64,000 nucleotides of DNA, taken from NCBI RefSeq assembly GCF_013337285.1, contig NZ_SUPW01000001.1, positions 248,001 to 312,000 on the forward strand. Direction: 5' to 3'. Of this stretch, positions 43,955-52,452 are shown piece after piece (within the stretch, counting starts at the first letter, position 1; every line of letters starts with the position of its first letter). The DNA is from Agrobacterium tumefaciens (GTDB lineage: Bacteria > Pseudomonadota > Alphaproteobacteria > Rhizobiales > Rhizobiaceae). Under the pieces are notes generated by a model. The model was not told the origin of the DNA and made no database searches. It saw only the letters and a program-made list of their open reading frames with translations. The position numbers and the translations under genes are program-made.

Positions 43955-44758
43955 ATGCGTCTGATATGTCTGAACGGCTGGGGTGGAAAGCTCCATGACG
44001 AGCTTGTTCCCTATCTCTCTTCATCTGATCCCGATATCTTGTGTCTGCAGGAAGTGGTACATACGCCGGGTGCCACGCAGGACACGCTGGTCTATCGCGA
44101 TCACGGCGTCGATCTGCCGCAAAGGGCGAATTTCCTGCGGGATGTCGCCGACGCCCTTCCCGATCATCTGGCGGTCTTCTGCCCGGCGGCGCAGGGCGAT
44201 CTCTGGCACGGAGAAATGCGCTATCCTTCCCAATTTGGGCTCGCCACCTTCGTTCGCAAATCCTTTGCCATTGTCGCGCAGGCTCAGGGTTTCGTGCACG
44301 GTGCTTTTTCAGCCGATGGATATGGGGATCACCCGAGATCGCGGACTGCCCATGCCGTTCGTATTTTTGATTTCACAACAGGCCAGCCCACCGTCATCGC
44401 CCACATGCATGGGCTGCGGCATCTTGAGGGTAAACACGATAGTCCTGCGCGTCTGGCACAGGCGAACCGCCTCGTCCAGCTCGTTAGAAACATCGCGGAG
44501 GCTGGTGACCGGATCATCGTCTGCGGCGATTTCAATGTTTTGCCTGACAGCGAGACTTTTGCCGTTCTGAGAGAACTTGATCTCACGGAGTTGGTTACGA
44601 CGCGCGGCTTTACCGACACGCGGACTTCGCATTACACCAAGCAAAACCGCTATGCGGATTACATGCTGGTCAATCCTGCTGTGAAGATCGTGCACTTCGA
44701 CGTTGTGAGGCAGCCGGAGGTTTCGGATCACTGCCCGCTGTTGCTCGACTTCAGTTGA
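43955..44758 (+). CDS. endonuclease/exonuclease/phosphatase family protein
   Basis: The 267-residue DNase I-like hydrolase begins MRLICLNGWGGK and shows the family motifs in order: DILCLQEVV (catalytic Glu), IVCGDFNVLPDSETF (Asp/Asn pair) and the C-terminal SDHCPLLLDF (Asp-His). It has no signal peptide. Substrates in this superfamily range from nucleic acids to phospholipids, so the target remains open. It is a single gene. Confidence 0.88.
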   Translation: MRLICLNGWGGKLHDELVPYLSSSDPDILCLQEVVHTPGATQDTLVYRDHGVDLPQRANFLRDVADALPDHLAVFCPAAQGDLWHGEMRYPSQFGLATFVRKSFAIVAQAQGFVHGAFSADGYGDHPRSRTAHAVRIFDFTTGQPTVIAHMHGLRHLEGKHDSPARLAQANRLVQLVRNIAEAGDRIIVCGDFNVLPDSETFAVLRELDLTELVTTRGFTDTRTSHYTKQNRYADYMLVNPAVKIVHFDVVRQPEVSDHCPLLLDFS

Positions 44759-44801
44759 GAAGCCGGGCACTCATCCACGCGTCTCGATCAGCCGAAGATC
44801 A

Positions 44802-45317
44802 TCAGCGTACCAGCTGGATATCGCTCGTCACCACCGTCTTTCCGGTCTTGCCGTCTTTATCGGTGGTGCGTAGCCGCAGGCCGTTATTGCCGACCTTCTC
44901 GATCGTCATGGCGGCGACACGGTCACCGTTGATATCGCGGTTCCAACGAACGGTCAGATTGATCGCATTTCCCCGGCGATTGCCCGCCAGTGCCGAAGGA
45001 CGGCCGGAAGGGCCTGTGTAGGTGCCGCTGTAACGCGCGCCGCTGGCGGCGAGATCGGCGGCAATCGCCCGCTTTACCACCAGAAGCCCGCGGCAGGTGC
45101 CAGACATGCGCAACGCTGTCTGCCGCGCGTCGGAATTCAGCGTACAATTGACGTTGATGGCTGGCGCGCCGATGCGGGTGATCACCGTGCCCTTTCCCGT
45201 CCATGTGCCCTCGAGTGATGACAGAAAGGCGCTTTCATCGGCGGCTGCGGGCAGCGCGGTGAAAAGGCTCGCCGCAAGAGCAATGATGGTGGTACGTATT
45301 CTTTCTGTTTTTTCCAT
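44802..45317 (-). CDS. exported conserved hypothetical protein
   Basis: The 171-residue protein has a signal peptide (RTTIIALAASLFTALPAAA, then DES) and a mature part that looks like a small beta-barrel or lipocalin-like fold: FLSSLEGTWTGKGTVITR, SGTCRGLLVVKRAIAADL and TYTGPSGRPSALAGNRRGN. It has no known catalytic motif. Related rhizobial proteins are called hypothetical. It is a single gene between convergent neighbours. Confidence 0.72.
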   Translation of the reverse strand: MEKTERIRTTIIALAASLFTALPAAADESAFLSSLEGTWTGKGTVITRIGAPAINVNCTLNSDARQTALRMSGTCRGLLVVKRAIAADLAASGARYSGTYTGPSGRPSALAGNRRGNAINLTVRWNRDINGDRVAAMTIEKVGNNGLRLRTTDKDGKTGKTVVTSDIQLVR

Positions 45318-45416
45318 TGGACGTTTTCGCCGGTTCGGTTTCCTGTGAGCGCTAACGCGCCATCGCCTCCGGATGTTCCAGTCGGACGATTTGCCGTTCC
45401 GGCCTCGTCAACGCCT

Positions 45417-45448
45417 TAAAACAAAAAAGGAGGCCTTGCGGGCCTCCT
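45417..45448 (-). terminator. terminator of fpr
   Basis: AGGAGGCC and GGCCTCCT form an 8-bp stem with a 5-nt loop; reading leftward it is followed by TTTTTTGTTTTAA. It lies about 32 nt after the fpr stop. Confidence 0.85.
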
Positions 45449-45479
45449 GTTTCAATGTATTCGCATGGGAAACGCGCCG

Positions 45480-46292
45480 TCAGCCGACGAAAGCGCGCTC
45501 GATCACGAATTCGGCGGGCTTGTTGTTGGCGCCTTCGTTCAGGCCGGCCTTTTCAAGCAATTCCTTGGTGTCCTTCAGCATGGCCGAGGAACCGCAGATC
45601 ATGCCGCGATCAATTTCCGGATCAAGCGCCGGAACGCCGAGATCGGCAAACAGCTTACCGTTTTCGATCAGCGTGGTGATGCGGCCCTTGAAGGGATAAT
45701 CCTCACGGGTCACCGTTGCATAGTGCTTGAGCTTGTCGCCAACGATCTCGTTCAGGAACTCGTGGTTCCTGATTTCCTCGACCAGATCGAAGCCGTATTT
45801 CAGCTCGGCCACATCGCGGCAGGTATGGGTGAGGATGACTTCTTCGAACTTCTCATAGGTCTCCGGGTCACGGATCAGGCTTGCGAAAGGCGCAATGCCG
45901 GTGCCGGTCGAGAACATGTAGAGCCGTCTGCCGGGCGTCAGCGCATCCAGAACCAGCGTGCCTGTCGGCTTCTTGCGCATCAGCACGGTATCGCCGGGCT
46001 TGATCGCCTGAAGATGCGAGGTCAGCGGGCCGTCGGGAACCTTGATCGAGAAGAATTCCAGTTCCTCATCCCAGGCCGGGCTGGCGATGGAATAGGCACG
46101 GTAGATCGGCTTTTCTCCGACCATCAGGCCGATCATGGCGAACTCACCAGAACGGAAACGGAAACCGGCCGGACGTGTCATGCGGAAACGGAACAGATGA
46201 TCCGTATAGTGCTCCACAGATAAAACCGTCTCGGCGTAAACACCATCAGGTATCTTGATCGCGAAATCTTCCGTCTTGGCTGGCGCGTTCAT
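45480..46292 (-). CDS. fpr: ferredoxin-NADP+ reductase
   Basis: This 270-residue FAD enzyme exchanges electrons between NADPH and ferredoxin or flavodoxin. FAD binding: FRSGEFAMIGL and the RxYS motif RAYSIASPAWD; NADP binding: MFSTGTGIAPFASLIRD and VILTHTCRDVAEL; the C-terminus ends FVIERAFVG, as in alphaproteobacterial Fpr. It is on the same strand as the sulfite reductase genes, 148 nt downstream of DUF934, and may supply the reductase with electrons, though it has its own spacing and terminator. Confidence 0.93.
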   Translation of the reverse strand: MNAPAKTEDFAIKIPDGVYAETVLSVEHYTDHLFRFRMTRPAGFRFRSGEFAMIGLMVGEKPIYRAYSIASPAWDEELEFFSIKVPDGPLTSHLQAIKPGDTVLMRKKPTGTLVLDALTPGRRLYMFSTGTGIAPFASLIRDPETYEKFEEVILTHTCRDVAELKYGFDLVEEIRNHEFLNEIVGDKLKHYATVTREDYPFKGRITTLIENGKLFADLGVPALDPEIDRGMICGSSAMLKDTKELLEKAGLNEGANNKPAEFVIERAFVG

Positions 46293-46440
46293 TTCAGGTT
46301 CCGTCCATTCTTATTCGATAAGCGGCATTCTCCAATCGGGCAATTATACCATTTTTGCCGCGGTTTGAAGGCATGAGAATATCACAACTGCTATGTGCTC
46401 AGGAAATATGTATCAAAAAATCATATTTCCGCACAACGTG

Positions 46441-46947
46441 TCACACAGACGCACGCCGACGCCAGCTATAGGCCTCGCCGCCCGCTGCCGGCCGGGCCGT
46501 CGGCTGGTAATAAACCGGGATTTCCGGCAGGCGATTTTCGGAGAGGCGGCGGATCGCCGTGCCGTTCGTCACCGCAAAGCTGGTAAAGCCGGTGCGCAGC
46601 ATCAGCGGCACCTGGTCGATCAGCACGTCGCCGACTGCCCTCACCTCGCCCGCAAAACCGAGCCGGTTGCGCAGCAACGAAGCGTGGCTGAAACCACGGC
46701 CATCGTTGAAGGCCGGGAAACTCACCGCCACAATTTCGATACGATCGAGATAGGGCTCAAGTCGCGTGACATCGTCAGCCGGTGCAATCAGAACACCGAG
46801 ACCGATATCGTTGCTTTCGGCGGCACGGACCAGAAAGTCGGCAAGCGGCAACAGCGGCTTTTGCTCGCCGGTCGCTTTCACCTCTTCGGTTTCGATGACC
46901 CAGGGGTCGTTTTCCACAAAGCCGTCGCGGTTCCAGATTTTCGTCAT
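46441..46947 (-). CDS. DUF934 protein, sulfite-reductase associated
   Basis: The 168-residue DUF934 protein is regularly found beside cysI/cysH. Typical segments are LADFLVRAAESNDIGLGVLI, LDRIEIVAVSFPAFNDGRGF, LRNRLGFAGEVRAVGDVLID and LMLRTGFTSFAV. ATG 46947 (MTKIWNRDGF) fits the family and lies 10 nt after the cysI stop. It may be an accessory subunit for assimilatory sulfite or PAPS reduction; its biochemical role is not established. Confidence 0.88.
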   Translation of the reverse strand: MTKIWNRDGFVENDPWVIETEEVKATGEQKPLLPLADFLVRAAESNDIGLGVLIAPADDVTRLEPYLDRIEIVAVSFPAFNDGRGFSHASLLRNRLGFAGEVRAVGDVLIDQVPLMLRTGFTSFAVTNGTAIRRLSENRLPEIPVYYQPTARPAAGGEAYSWRRRASV

Positions 46948-46957
46948 GACACTCTCC

Positions 46958-48628
46958 TCAGGCGGCTTCGGCGGCGGAACCGTAGAGCGCATCCTTGAAA
47001 GGCTGCGGTCCGACACGGCGATAGGCATCGAGGAAGATTTCCTCGTTCGACAGGCGAAGCCGCAGATAGGTATCGACGATGGTTTCAATGGCGTCAGTTA
47101 CCCTGTCCGGCTCAAAACCACGGCCGATGATCTCACCGATCGAGGTGTTTTCATCACCCGATCCGCCAAGCGTGATCTGGTAGAGTTCCGCACCCTTCTT
47201 TTCTACACCCAGCAGGCCGATATGGCCGACATGGTGATGGCCGCAGGCGTTGATGCAGCCGGAAATCTTGATCTTCAGTTCGCCGATTTCCAACTGGCGT
47301 TCATGAGAACCAAAGCGGGTGGAAATTTCCTGCGCCAGCGGAATGGAGCGCGCATTGGCAAGCGCGCAATAGTCCAGCCCGGGACAGGCAATGATATCGG
47401 TGATCAGCCCGGCATTGGCGGTCGCAAGGCCAGCACCCACCAGCGCGCGATAGATCGGCTCCAGATCGGCCAGCGCGACATGCGGCAGGATGATGTTTTG
47501 CTCGTGGCTGATGCGGATTTCGTCGAAAGCGTATTCTTCGGCGATATCAGCGACGAGGTCCATCTGCTCATCGGTCGCATCGCCCGGAATACCACCGATC
47601 GGCTTCAGGGAAATCGTCACCATGCCGTAATCGGGGTGCTTGTGCGGCTGGACATTCTGGTCAACGAAACGGGCGAAACCCTCATCCGCCTTCTTCCAGC
47701 GCGCCAGGCTTTCCCAGCCTTCGGGGCGGTTCTTCAGTTCCGGCGGTGCGAAATAAGCGGAAATCGCCGCGATATCGACATCAGGCAGCTTCAATTCGGT
47801 GTTTTTCAGCTCGGCGAACTCGACCTCGACCTGACGGGACAGCTCTTCCGCGCCGGTTTCATGCACGAGGATCTTGATGCGCGCCTTGTATTTATTGTCG
47901 CGGCGGCCGTGCAGGTTATAAACGCGCATGATCGCCGTGGTGTAGGACAGCAGGTCCTCTTCCGGCAGGAAATCGCGGATTTTCTTGGCGATCATCGGCG
48001 TACGGCCCTGCCCGCCACCGACATAAACGGCAAAACCGATCTCGCCCTTGTCGTTCTTTTTCAGATGCAGGCCGATATCATGAACCTGAATGGCGGCGCG
48101 ATCGCGCTCGGCACCGGTGACAGCGATCTTGAACTTGCGCGGCAGGAACGAGAACTCGGGATGCACTGAGGACCACTGACGCAGGATTTCCGCATAGGGG
48201 CGCGGATCGGCGACCTCATCGGCGGCCGCGCCGGCGAAATGATCGGCGGTGACGTTGCGAATGCAGTTGCCGGAAGTCTGGAGCGCATGCATTTCCACGC
48301 TCGACAGTTCGGACAGGATATCCGGCGTATCGGAAAGCTTCGGCCAGTTGTACTGGATGTTCTGGCGGGTGGTGAAGTGGCCGTAACCCCGGTCATATTT
48401 ACGGGCGATATGGGCCAGCATCCGCATCTGTTGCGAATTCAGCGTGCCGTAGGGAATGGCAACGCGCAGCATATAGGCGTGCAGCTGCAGATAGACACCG
48501 TTCATCAGGCGCAGCGGCTTGAATGCGTCCTCGGCCAGCTCGCCGGATAGCCGGCGCTCAACCTGATCGCGAAACTGTGCCACGCGGCCTTCAACAAATG
48601 CGTGATCGAACTCGTCGTAACGGTACAT
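46958..48628 (-). CDS. cysI: assimilatory sulfite reductase haemoprotein (nitrite/sulfite reductase family)
   Basis: This 556-residue siroheme/[4Fe-4S] enzyme reduces sulfite to sulfide. The cluster cysteines are seen in CPGLDYCALANA and CINACGHHHVGHIG; the substrate site region is FTTRQNIQYNW and TSGNCIRNVTADH. The two ferredoxin-like halves are complete. Neighbouring cysG and DUF934 point to sulfite rather than nitrite. It is third in the leftward operon, 8 nt after DUF2849. Confidence 0.93.
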   Translation of the reverse strand: MYRYDEFDHAFVEGRVAQFRDQVERRLSGELAEDAFKPLRLMNGVYLQLHAYMLRVAIPYGTLNSQQMRMLAHIARKYDRGYGHFTTRQNIQYNWPKLSDTPDILSELSSVEMHALQTSGNCIRNVTADHFAGAAADEVADPRPYAEILRQWSSVHPEFSFLPRKFKIAVTGAERDRAAIQVHDIGLHLKKNDKGEIGFAVYVGGGQGRTPMIAKKIRDFLPEEDLLSYTTAIMRVYNLHGRRDNKYKARIKILVHETGAEELSRQVEVEFAELKNTELKLPDVDIAAISAYFAPPELKNRPEGWESLARWKKADEGFARFVDQNVQPHKHPDYGMVTISLKPIGGIPGDATDEQMDLVADIAEEYAFDEIRISHEQNIILPHVALADLEPIYRALVGAGLATANAGLITDIIACPGLDYCALANARSIPLAQEISTRFGSHERQLEIGELKIKISGCINACGHHHVGHIGLLGVEKKGAELYQITLGGSGDENTSIGEIIGRGFEPDRVTDAIETIVDTYLRLRLSNEEIFLDAYRRVGPQPFKDALYGSAAEAA

Positions 48629-48636
48629 CTTCTTCC

Positions 48637-48957
48637 TCAGACTGCGATAAAGGCTGCATCGGCCGGCTTGAAACCAGCGGCATAGTGCATGGTGGGGCCG
48701 GCGGCGCGAATGCGTTCGCGAAGCCGGGTCGGCCAGAGCTTGCCATTCTCCTCCACCACATCGACGATGGCCACATCGACCACCTTGTTGGCGGAAAAAT
48801 CACGCTTGCCGATTTCCTCGAACGAAGCGACGGCCTCCGCATGGCGGGCAACGATGGCGCCCTGCAGGTTCTCCGTCCAGTCACCATTGGCGTCGAGCCA
48901 GACGGCGATACCATCGCCCAGACGATTGGCGGTCAAAACCTTGTCAACCATTTGCAT
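48637..48957 (-). CDS. DUF2849 protein
   Basis: This 106-residue protein lies between cysG and cysI, the standard place for DUF2849 in alphaproteobacteria. Typical parts are KVLTANRLGDGIAVWLDANG, WTENLQGAIVARH and HYAAGFKPADAAF. The start at 48957 overlaps the cysG 3' end by 14 nt; ATG 48951 (MVDKVL) is an alternative. A role in sulfite reduction is inferred from context only. Confidence 0.87.
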   Translation of the reverse strand: MQMVDKVLTANRLGDGIAVWLDANGDWTENLQGAIVARHAEAVASFEEIGKRDFSANKVVDVAIVDVVEENGKLWPTRLRERIRAAGPTMHYAAGFKPADAAFIAV

Positions 48958-50404
48958 ACTCCCGTTTGCGGTCCGTCAGCTTTGCTAGGGCAAGCGGCTC
49001 GGACCTGTCAAAATTCGCACCCGCCACCGCATCACCGATGATGACCATGACCGGGCCGGTCAGTTCATCGCGATGTTCGAGGTCGGGCAGATCGTTCAAT
49101 GTGCCATGCAGCAGGCGGCGATCCGCACGGCTGGCGTTTTCGATGACGGCGACGGTGGTTTCCACACCCAGCCCGGCTTCAATCAATCGGGTCGCCACCG
49201 AAGCGGCAACGCTGCGGCCCATATAGACGGCGATGGTTGCGCCCGAGACGGCAAGGCGCGCCCAATCGGGCAGCACATCACCGGTCAGATCGTGGCCGGT
49301 AGTGAAAATCAGGGACGAGGCGACACCACGCAGCGTCAGCGGCAATTCGAAATCCGCAGCGGCGGCGAAGGCGGAGGTGATGCCCGGCACGATCTCGTAA
49401 CCGATGCCGGCATTGCGCAGCGCCGCCATTTCCTCGCCTGCCCGGCCATAGACCAGCGGATCGCCGGATTTGAGGCGCACGACGCGCTTGCCGTCTTTGC
49501 CGAGGCGCACCAGCAGACGGTTGATCTCTTCCTGCGACTTGCTGTGGCAGCCCTTGCGCTTGCCGACGGACAGGCGCTCGGCATCGCGGCGCCCCATATC
49601 CACAATCGCCTGCGGCACCAAAGCGTCGTAGACAATCACATCGGCTTCCATCAGCACGCGCTGTGCGCGCAGCGTCAGCAAATCTTCCGCACCGGGACCG
49701 GCGCCCACAAGCCAGACGCGGCCTTCGCTGCGTTGGGGCGATTGCAATAGGCGATCAGCGGCATGACGGGCGGACGAGGTGTCCCCGAGAGCGACAGCAT
49801 CCGCAACCGCACCCGAAAAGAACCGCCGCCAGAAATTGCGCCGCAACGCGCCCTTCGGCACATTTTCTTCGGCTGCATCGCGATACTGTACCGCAAGACG
49901 TGCAAGCTTTCCGAGCGATGGCGACAGCATCTGGTCAATGCGGGCGCGGATCATCTGGGCAAGAACCGGCCCTGCCCCTTCCGTGCCGATGGCGATGGCG
50001 ATGGGTGCGCGGGCGACCAGCGCCGGGGTGAAAAAATCACAAAATTCCGGCTGATCCACCGCATTGGCGGGAATTTTCTTCGCGCGCGCGGCAGATACGA
50101 TTTCGCGGTCCAGCGCCTCTTTTCCGGTGGCTGCAAAAACCAGCGTTGCGCCTTCGATCAGTGCAGCGGCGAAAGCCAAAGCCCGATGATCAATACAGTT
50201 TTCGCTGATATAGCGAGCAAAATCCGCCTCCGGCTGATCGGCGTAAGCGACGATATGCGCATTGGTGTTGGCGAGAAGCCTCACCTTGGCGAAAGCCTCG
50301 TCACCATTTCCGAAAACAGCAACCTGCCGCCCCTCAACCCGGAAGAAAGCGGGGAAGGTTGAAAGGCGGTCGCCAGCAGCAGAAAAATCATGTTCGTTGT
50401 GCAT
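48944..50404 (-). CDS. cysG: siroheme synthase (multifunctional CysG)
   Basis: The 486-residue fusion makes siroheme. The N-terminal half (to about 205) is the precorrin-2 dehydrogenase/ferrochelatase part (VAVFGNGDEAFAKVRLLANT, DQPEFCDFFTPALVAR); the C-terminal half (from about 215) is the SAM-dependent uroporphyrinogen III methyltransferase (VWLVGAGPGAEDLLTLRAQR, VYDALV, RLKSGDPLVYGRAGEE, PGITSAFAAAA, LTLRGVASSL). ATG 50404 (MHNEHDF) is chosen; a long open frame upstream has no family support. It heads the operon cysG-DUF2849-cysI-DUF934 and supplies the cofactor for CysI. Confidence 0.94.
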   Translation of the reverse strand: MHNEHDFSAAGDRLSTFPAFFRVEGRQVAVFGNGDEAFAKVRLLANTNAHIVAYADQPEADFARYISENCIDHRALAFAAALIEGATLVFAATGKEALDREIVSAARAKKIPANAVDQPEFCDFFTPALVARAPIAIAIGTEGAGPVLAQMIRARIDQMLSPSLGKLARLAVQYRDAAEENVPKGALRRNFWRRFFSGAVADAVALGDTSSARHAADRLLQSPQRSEGRVWLVGAGPGAEDLLTLRAQRVLMEADVIVYDALVPQAIVDMGRRDAERLSVGKRKGCHSKSQEEINRLLVRLGKDGKRVVRLKSGDPLVYGRAGEEMAALRNAGIGYEIVPGITSAFAAAADFELPLTLRGVASSLIFTTGHDLTGDVLPDWARLAVSGATIAVYMGRSVAASVATRLIEAGLGVETTVAVIENASRADRRLLHGTLNDLPDLEHRDELTGPVMVIIGDAVAGANFDRSEPLALAKLTDRKREYANG

Positions 50405-50666
50405 TGGACATATATCCCGCATTGCGGCGCAAGATTGAAGAAACAGAAATTCAAGCCTTTCCAGCACCTGGATTTTTATTTCTCGAACACCCCTGTTTTT
50501 GAGGAAAACAAACCGGCACCCCTGTTTTGCACCGGTCACGGTGCCCTCAAACCCATGAGAATCCCTTGACAAACCGGATCCTCGCGCCGAACAAGGGAGG
50601 ACCATTTTTTGTCGTTTTCTCCATGCGAATACCGCTTTCTTTAAAGCGGCACAAAGGATCAGACCC

Positions 50667-51254
50667 TTGACCAGCCACCGCCTCGCGTCCCGCCTTCTCG
50701 ACGTCATCGAGCACGATATCCTGCCCTTGACGGCCCGCGGTGTGAGCTTGGGCAACAAGGTTTTTGGTGCGGCGATCCTGCGCAAATCCGACCTGTCGCT
50801 GGTGGTTGCCGAGACGAACAACGAACTGGAAAATCCCCTCTGGCACGGCGAAGTGCATACGCTGAAGCGGTTTTACGAGCTGGGTGAAAAGCCGAATACC
50901 AAGGACCTGATTTTCCTTTCCACCCATGAACCCTGCACCATGTGCATGTCCGCCATCACCTGGGCCGGGTTCGACAATTTCTATTCCTTCTTCAGCCATG
51001 AGGATTCACGCGATGCTTTTGCAATCCCGCATGATCTGAAAATCCTGAAAGAGGTATTCGGGCTGGAGCCGGGCGGCTATCGCCGCAACAACGCCTTCTG
51101 GAACTCTTTCTTCATCGCCGATCTGGTTGAGGGCGAGGACGATCCGTTGAAAACCACGCTGAAGGCGCAGACGGCCCGCATCAAGGCAACTTACGATGAT
51201 CTCTCCACCAGCTATCAGTCATCGAAGAGCGACAACGATATTCCGCTGAATTAG
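50667..51254 (+). CDS. nucleoside/cytidine deaminase-like zinc hydrolase
   Basis: The 195-residue CMP/dCMP-deaminase fold enzyme has H60 and E62 in WHGEVHT and C90 and C93 in PCTMC, the zinc and proton-shuttle set. It is longer than TadA, with a distinct C-terminal half (RRNNAFWNSFFIADLVEGED), so it is more like free-base or nucleoside deaminases (guanine or cytosine type) than tRNA-editing TadA. Start is TTG 50667, after AAAGGATC. It is upstream of mazG on the same strand, with 69 nt between. Confidence 0.8.
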   Translation: MTSHRLASRLLDVIEHDILPLTARGVSLGNKVFGAAILRKSDLSLVVAETNNELENPLWHGEVHTLKRFYELGEKPNTKDLIFLSTHEPCTMCMSAITWAGFDNFYSFFSHEDSRDAFAIPHDLKILKEVFGLEPGGYRRNNAFWNSFFIADLVEGEDDPLKTTLKAQTARIKATYDDLSTSYQSSKSDNDIPLN

Positions 51255-51323
51255 GGCATTTTCGTTGAGGGTACAGTGCGGATTTCCGCGCGGAAAATGC
51301 GTAAAAACAAAGGTTTGAGACAT

Positions 51324-52169
51324 ATGGAAGCCTCGAAGGATATTTCCCGCCTGATCGAGATCATGGAGGCGCTCCGCCAGCCGGAAACCGGTTGCCCGTG
51401 GGATATCGTTCAGACCTTCGAGACGATCAAGCCTTATACCATCGAAGAAGCTTACGAAGTTGCCGATGCCATCGAGCGCAAGGATACGGACGATCTGTGT
51501 GACGAGCTGGGTGACCTTCTTCTACAGGTGGTTTTCCATGCTCGCATCGCAGAGGAAATGGGCGAATTCGCTTTTGGTGACGTTGTGCATGCCGTCACCT
51601 CAAAGATGATCCGTCGTCACCCGCATGTTTTCGCCGTCTCCAGTGCCGACACACCGGAAACGGTCAAGCTGCAATGGGACCAGATCAAGGCTGAAGAAAA
51701 ACGCGAGCGTGCGGAGCGCCGTGCGCGCCGGGGTATTACCGAGGATTTCAAGGCCGGTTTTCTGGGCGGCGTGCAGCGCAGCCAACCGGCGCTGACCGAG
51801 GCTTTGAAGCTGCAGGAACAGGCGGCGCGCGTCGGTTTCGACTGGTCGGATCCGGCGCCCATTCTCGACAAGATCGAAGAGGAAATAGCCGAGCTGCGCG
51901 AGGCGCTGGCGGAAGGCAGGCCGGAGAAGGTTTCGGACGAACTCGGTGATCTTATCTTTGCGCTGGTCAATATCGGCCGCCACGTCAAGGCCGATCCGGA
52001 AAATGCGCTGCGCGGCACCAACACGAAATTCCGCAGGCGTTTCAATCACATCGAGACATCGCTCAGCGACAATGGCGAGACGCTTCAAGCCGCGAGCCTT
52101 GAGAGAATGGAAGACCTCTGGCAGGCGGCAAAACGCATCGAGCGGTCGCTTGATGTGGCTCCGTCCTGA
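51324..52169 (+). CDS. mazG: nucleoside triphosphate pyrophosphohydrolase MazG
   Basis: The 281-residue double-domain MazG hydrolyses non-canonical or excess NTPs to NMP and pyrophosphate. Domain 1 has MEALRQPETGCPWD, then EEAYEVADAI and DELGDLLLQVVFH; domain 2 has DKIEEEIAELREAL and DELGDLIFALVN, each giving the EExxE/ExxD metal site. ATG 51324 (MEASKDISR) fits family starts; the frame is open 16 codons upstream. Confidence 0.93.
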   Translation: MEASKDISRLIEIMEALRQPETGCPWDIVQTFETIKPYTIEEAYEVADAIERKDTDDLCDELGDLLLQVVFHARIAEEMGEFAFGDVVHAVTSKMIRRHPHVFAVSSADTPETVKLQWDQIKAEEKRERAERRARRGITEDFKAGFLGGVQRSQPALTEALKLQEQAARVGFDWSDPAPILDKIEEEIAELREALAEGRPEKVSDELGDLIFALVNIGRHVKADPENALRGTNTKFRRRFNHIETSLSDNGETLQAASLERMEDLWQAAKRIERSLDVAPS

Positions 52170-52331
52170 TCAATTGGACAGCATGCCCGGGCTCCGGGTG
52201 ATGGCAAAAGCAGAACCTCTCCTTCGTCTGCCTCTCCCACTGCTGCACGGTTTTGGCCGTACCGCCTCGAACCGGGCACGAAAGAAGATCAGCGTCGTTA
52301 GATGGGAAAGCCGGGCAGGCCAATCACGCCA

Positions 52332-52420
52332 ACGTCATCCTCTGGCTTGTCCCGAGGATCTGCAACGTATTGATTTTACTCAACGTGATTAGATCCTCGG
52401 CACAGGACCGAGGATGACGT
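52332..52420. repeat. rhizobial intergenic palindromic repeat
   Basis: A large imperfect palindrome: left arm 52332-52361 (ACGTCATCCTC ... CGAGGATCT) and right arm 52391-52420 (AGATCCTCGG ... GAGGATGACGT), about 25 of 30 positions complementary, with a 29-nt loop. The left end of each arm reads as VILGPVPRI-like peptide when translated, a hallmark of repeats scattered between genes in Agrobacterium and Rhizobium (RIME-like). It lies between convergent mazG and hflX. Confidence 0.7.
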
Positions 52421-52452
52421 CGAATGCAAGTGACGAACACCGTTGCGAAGCG

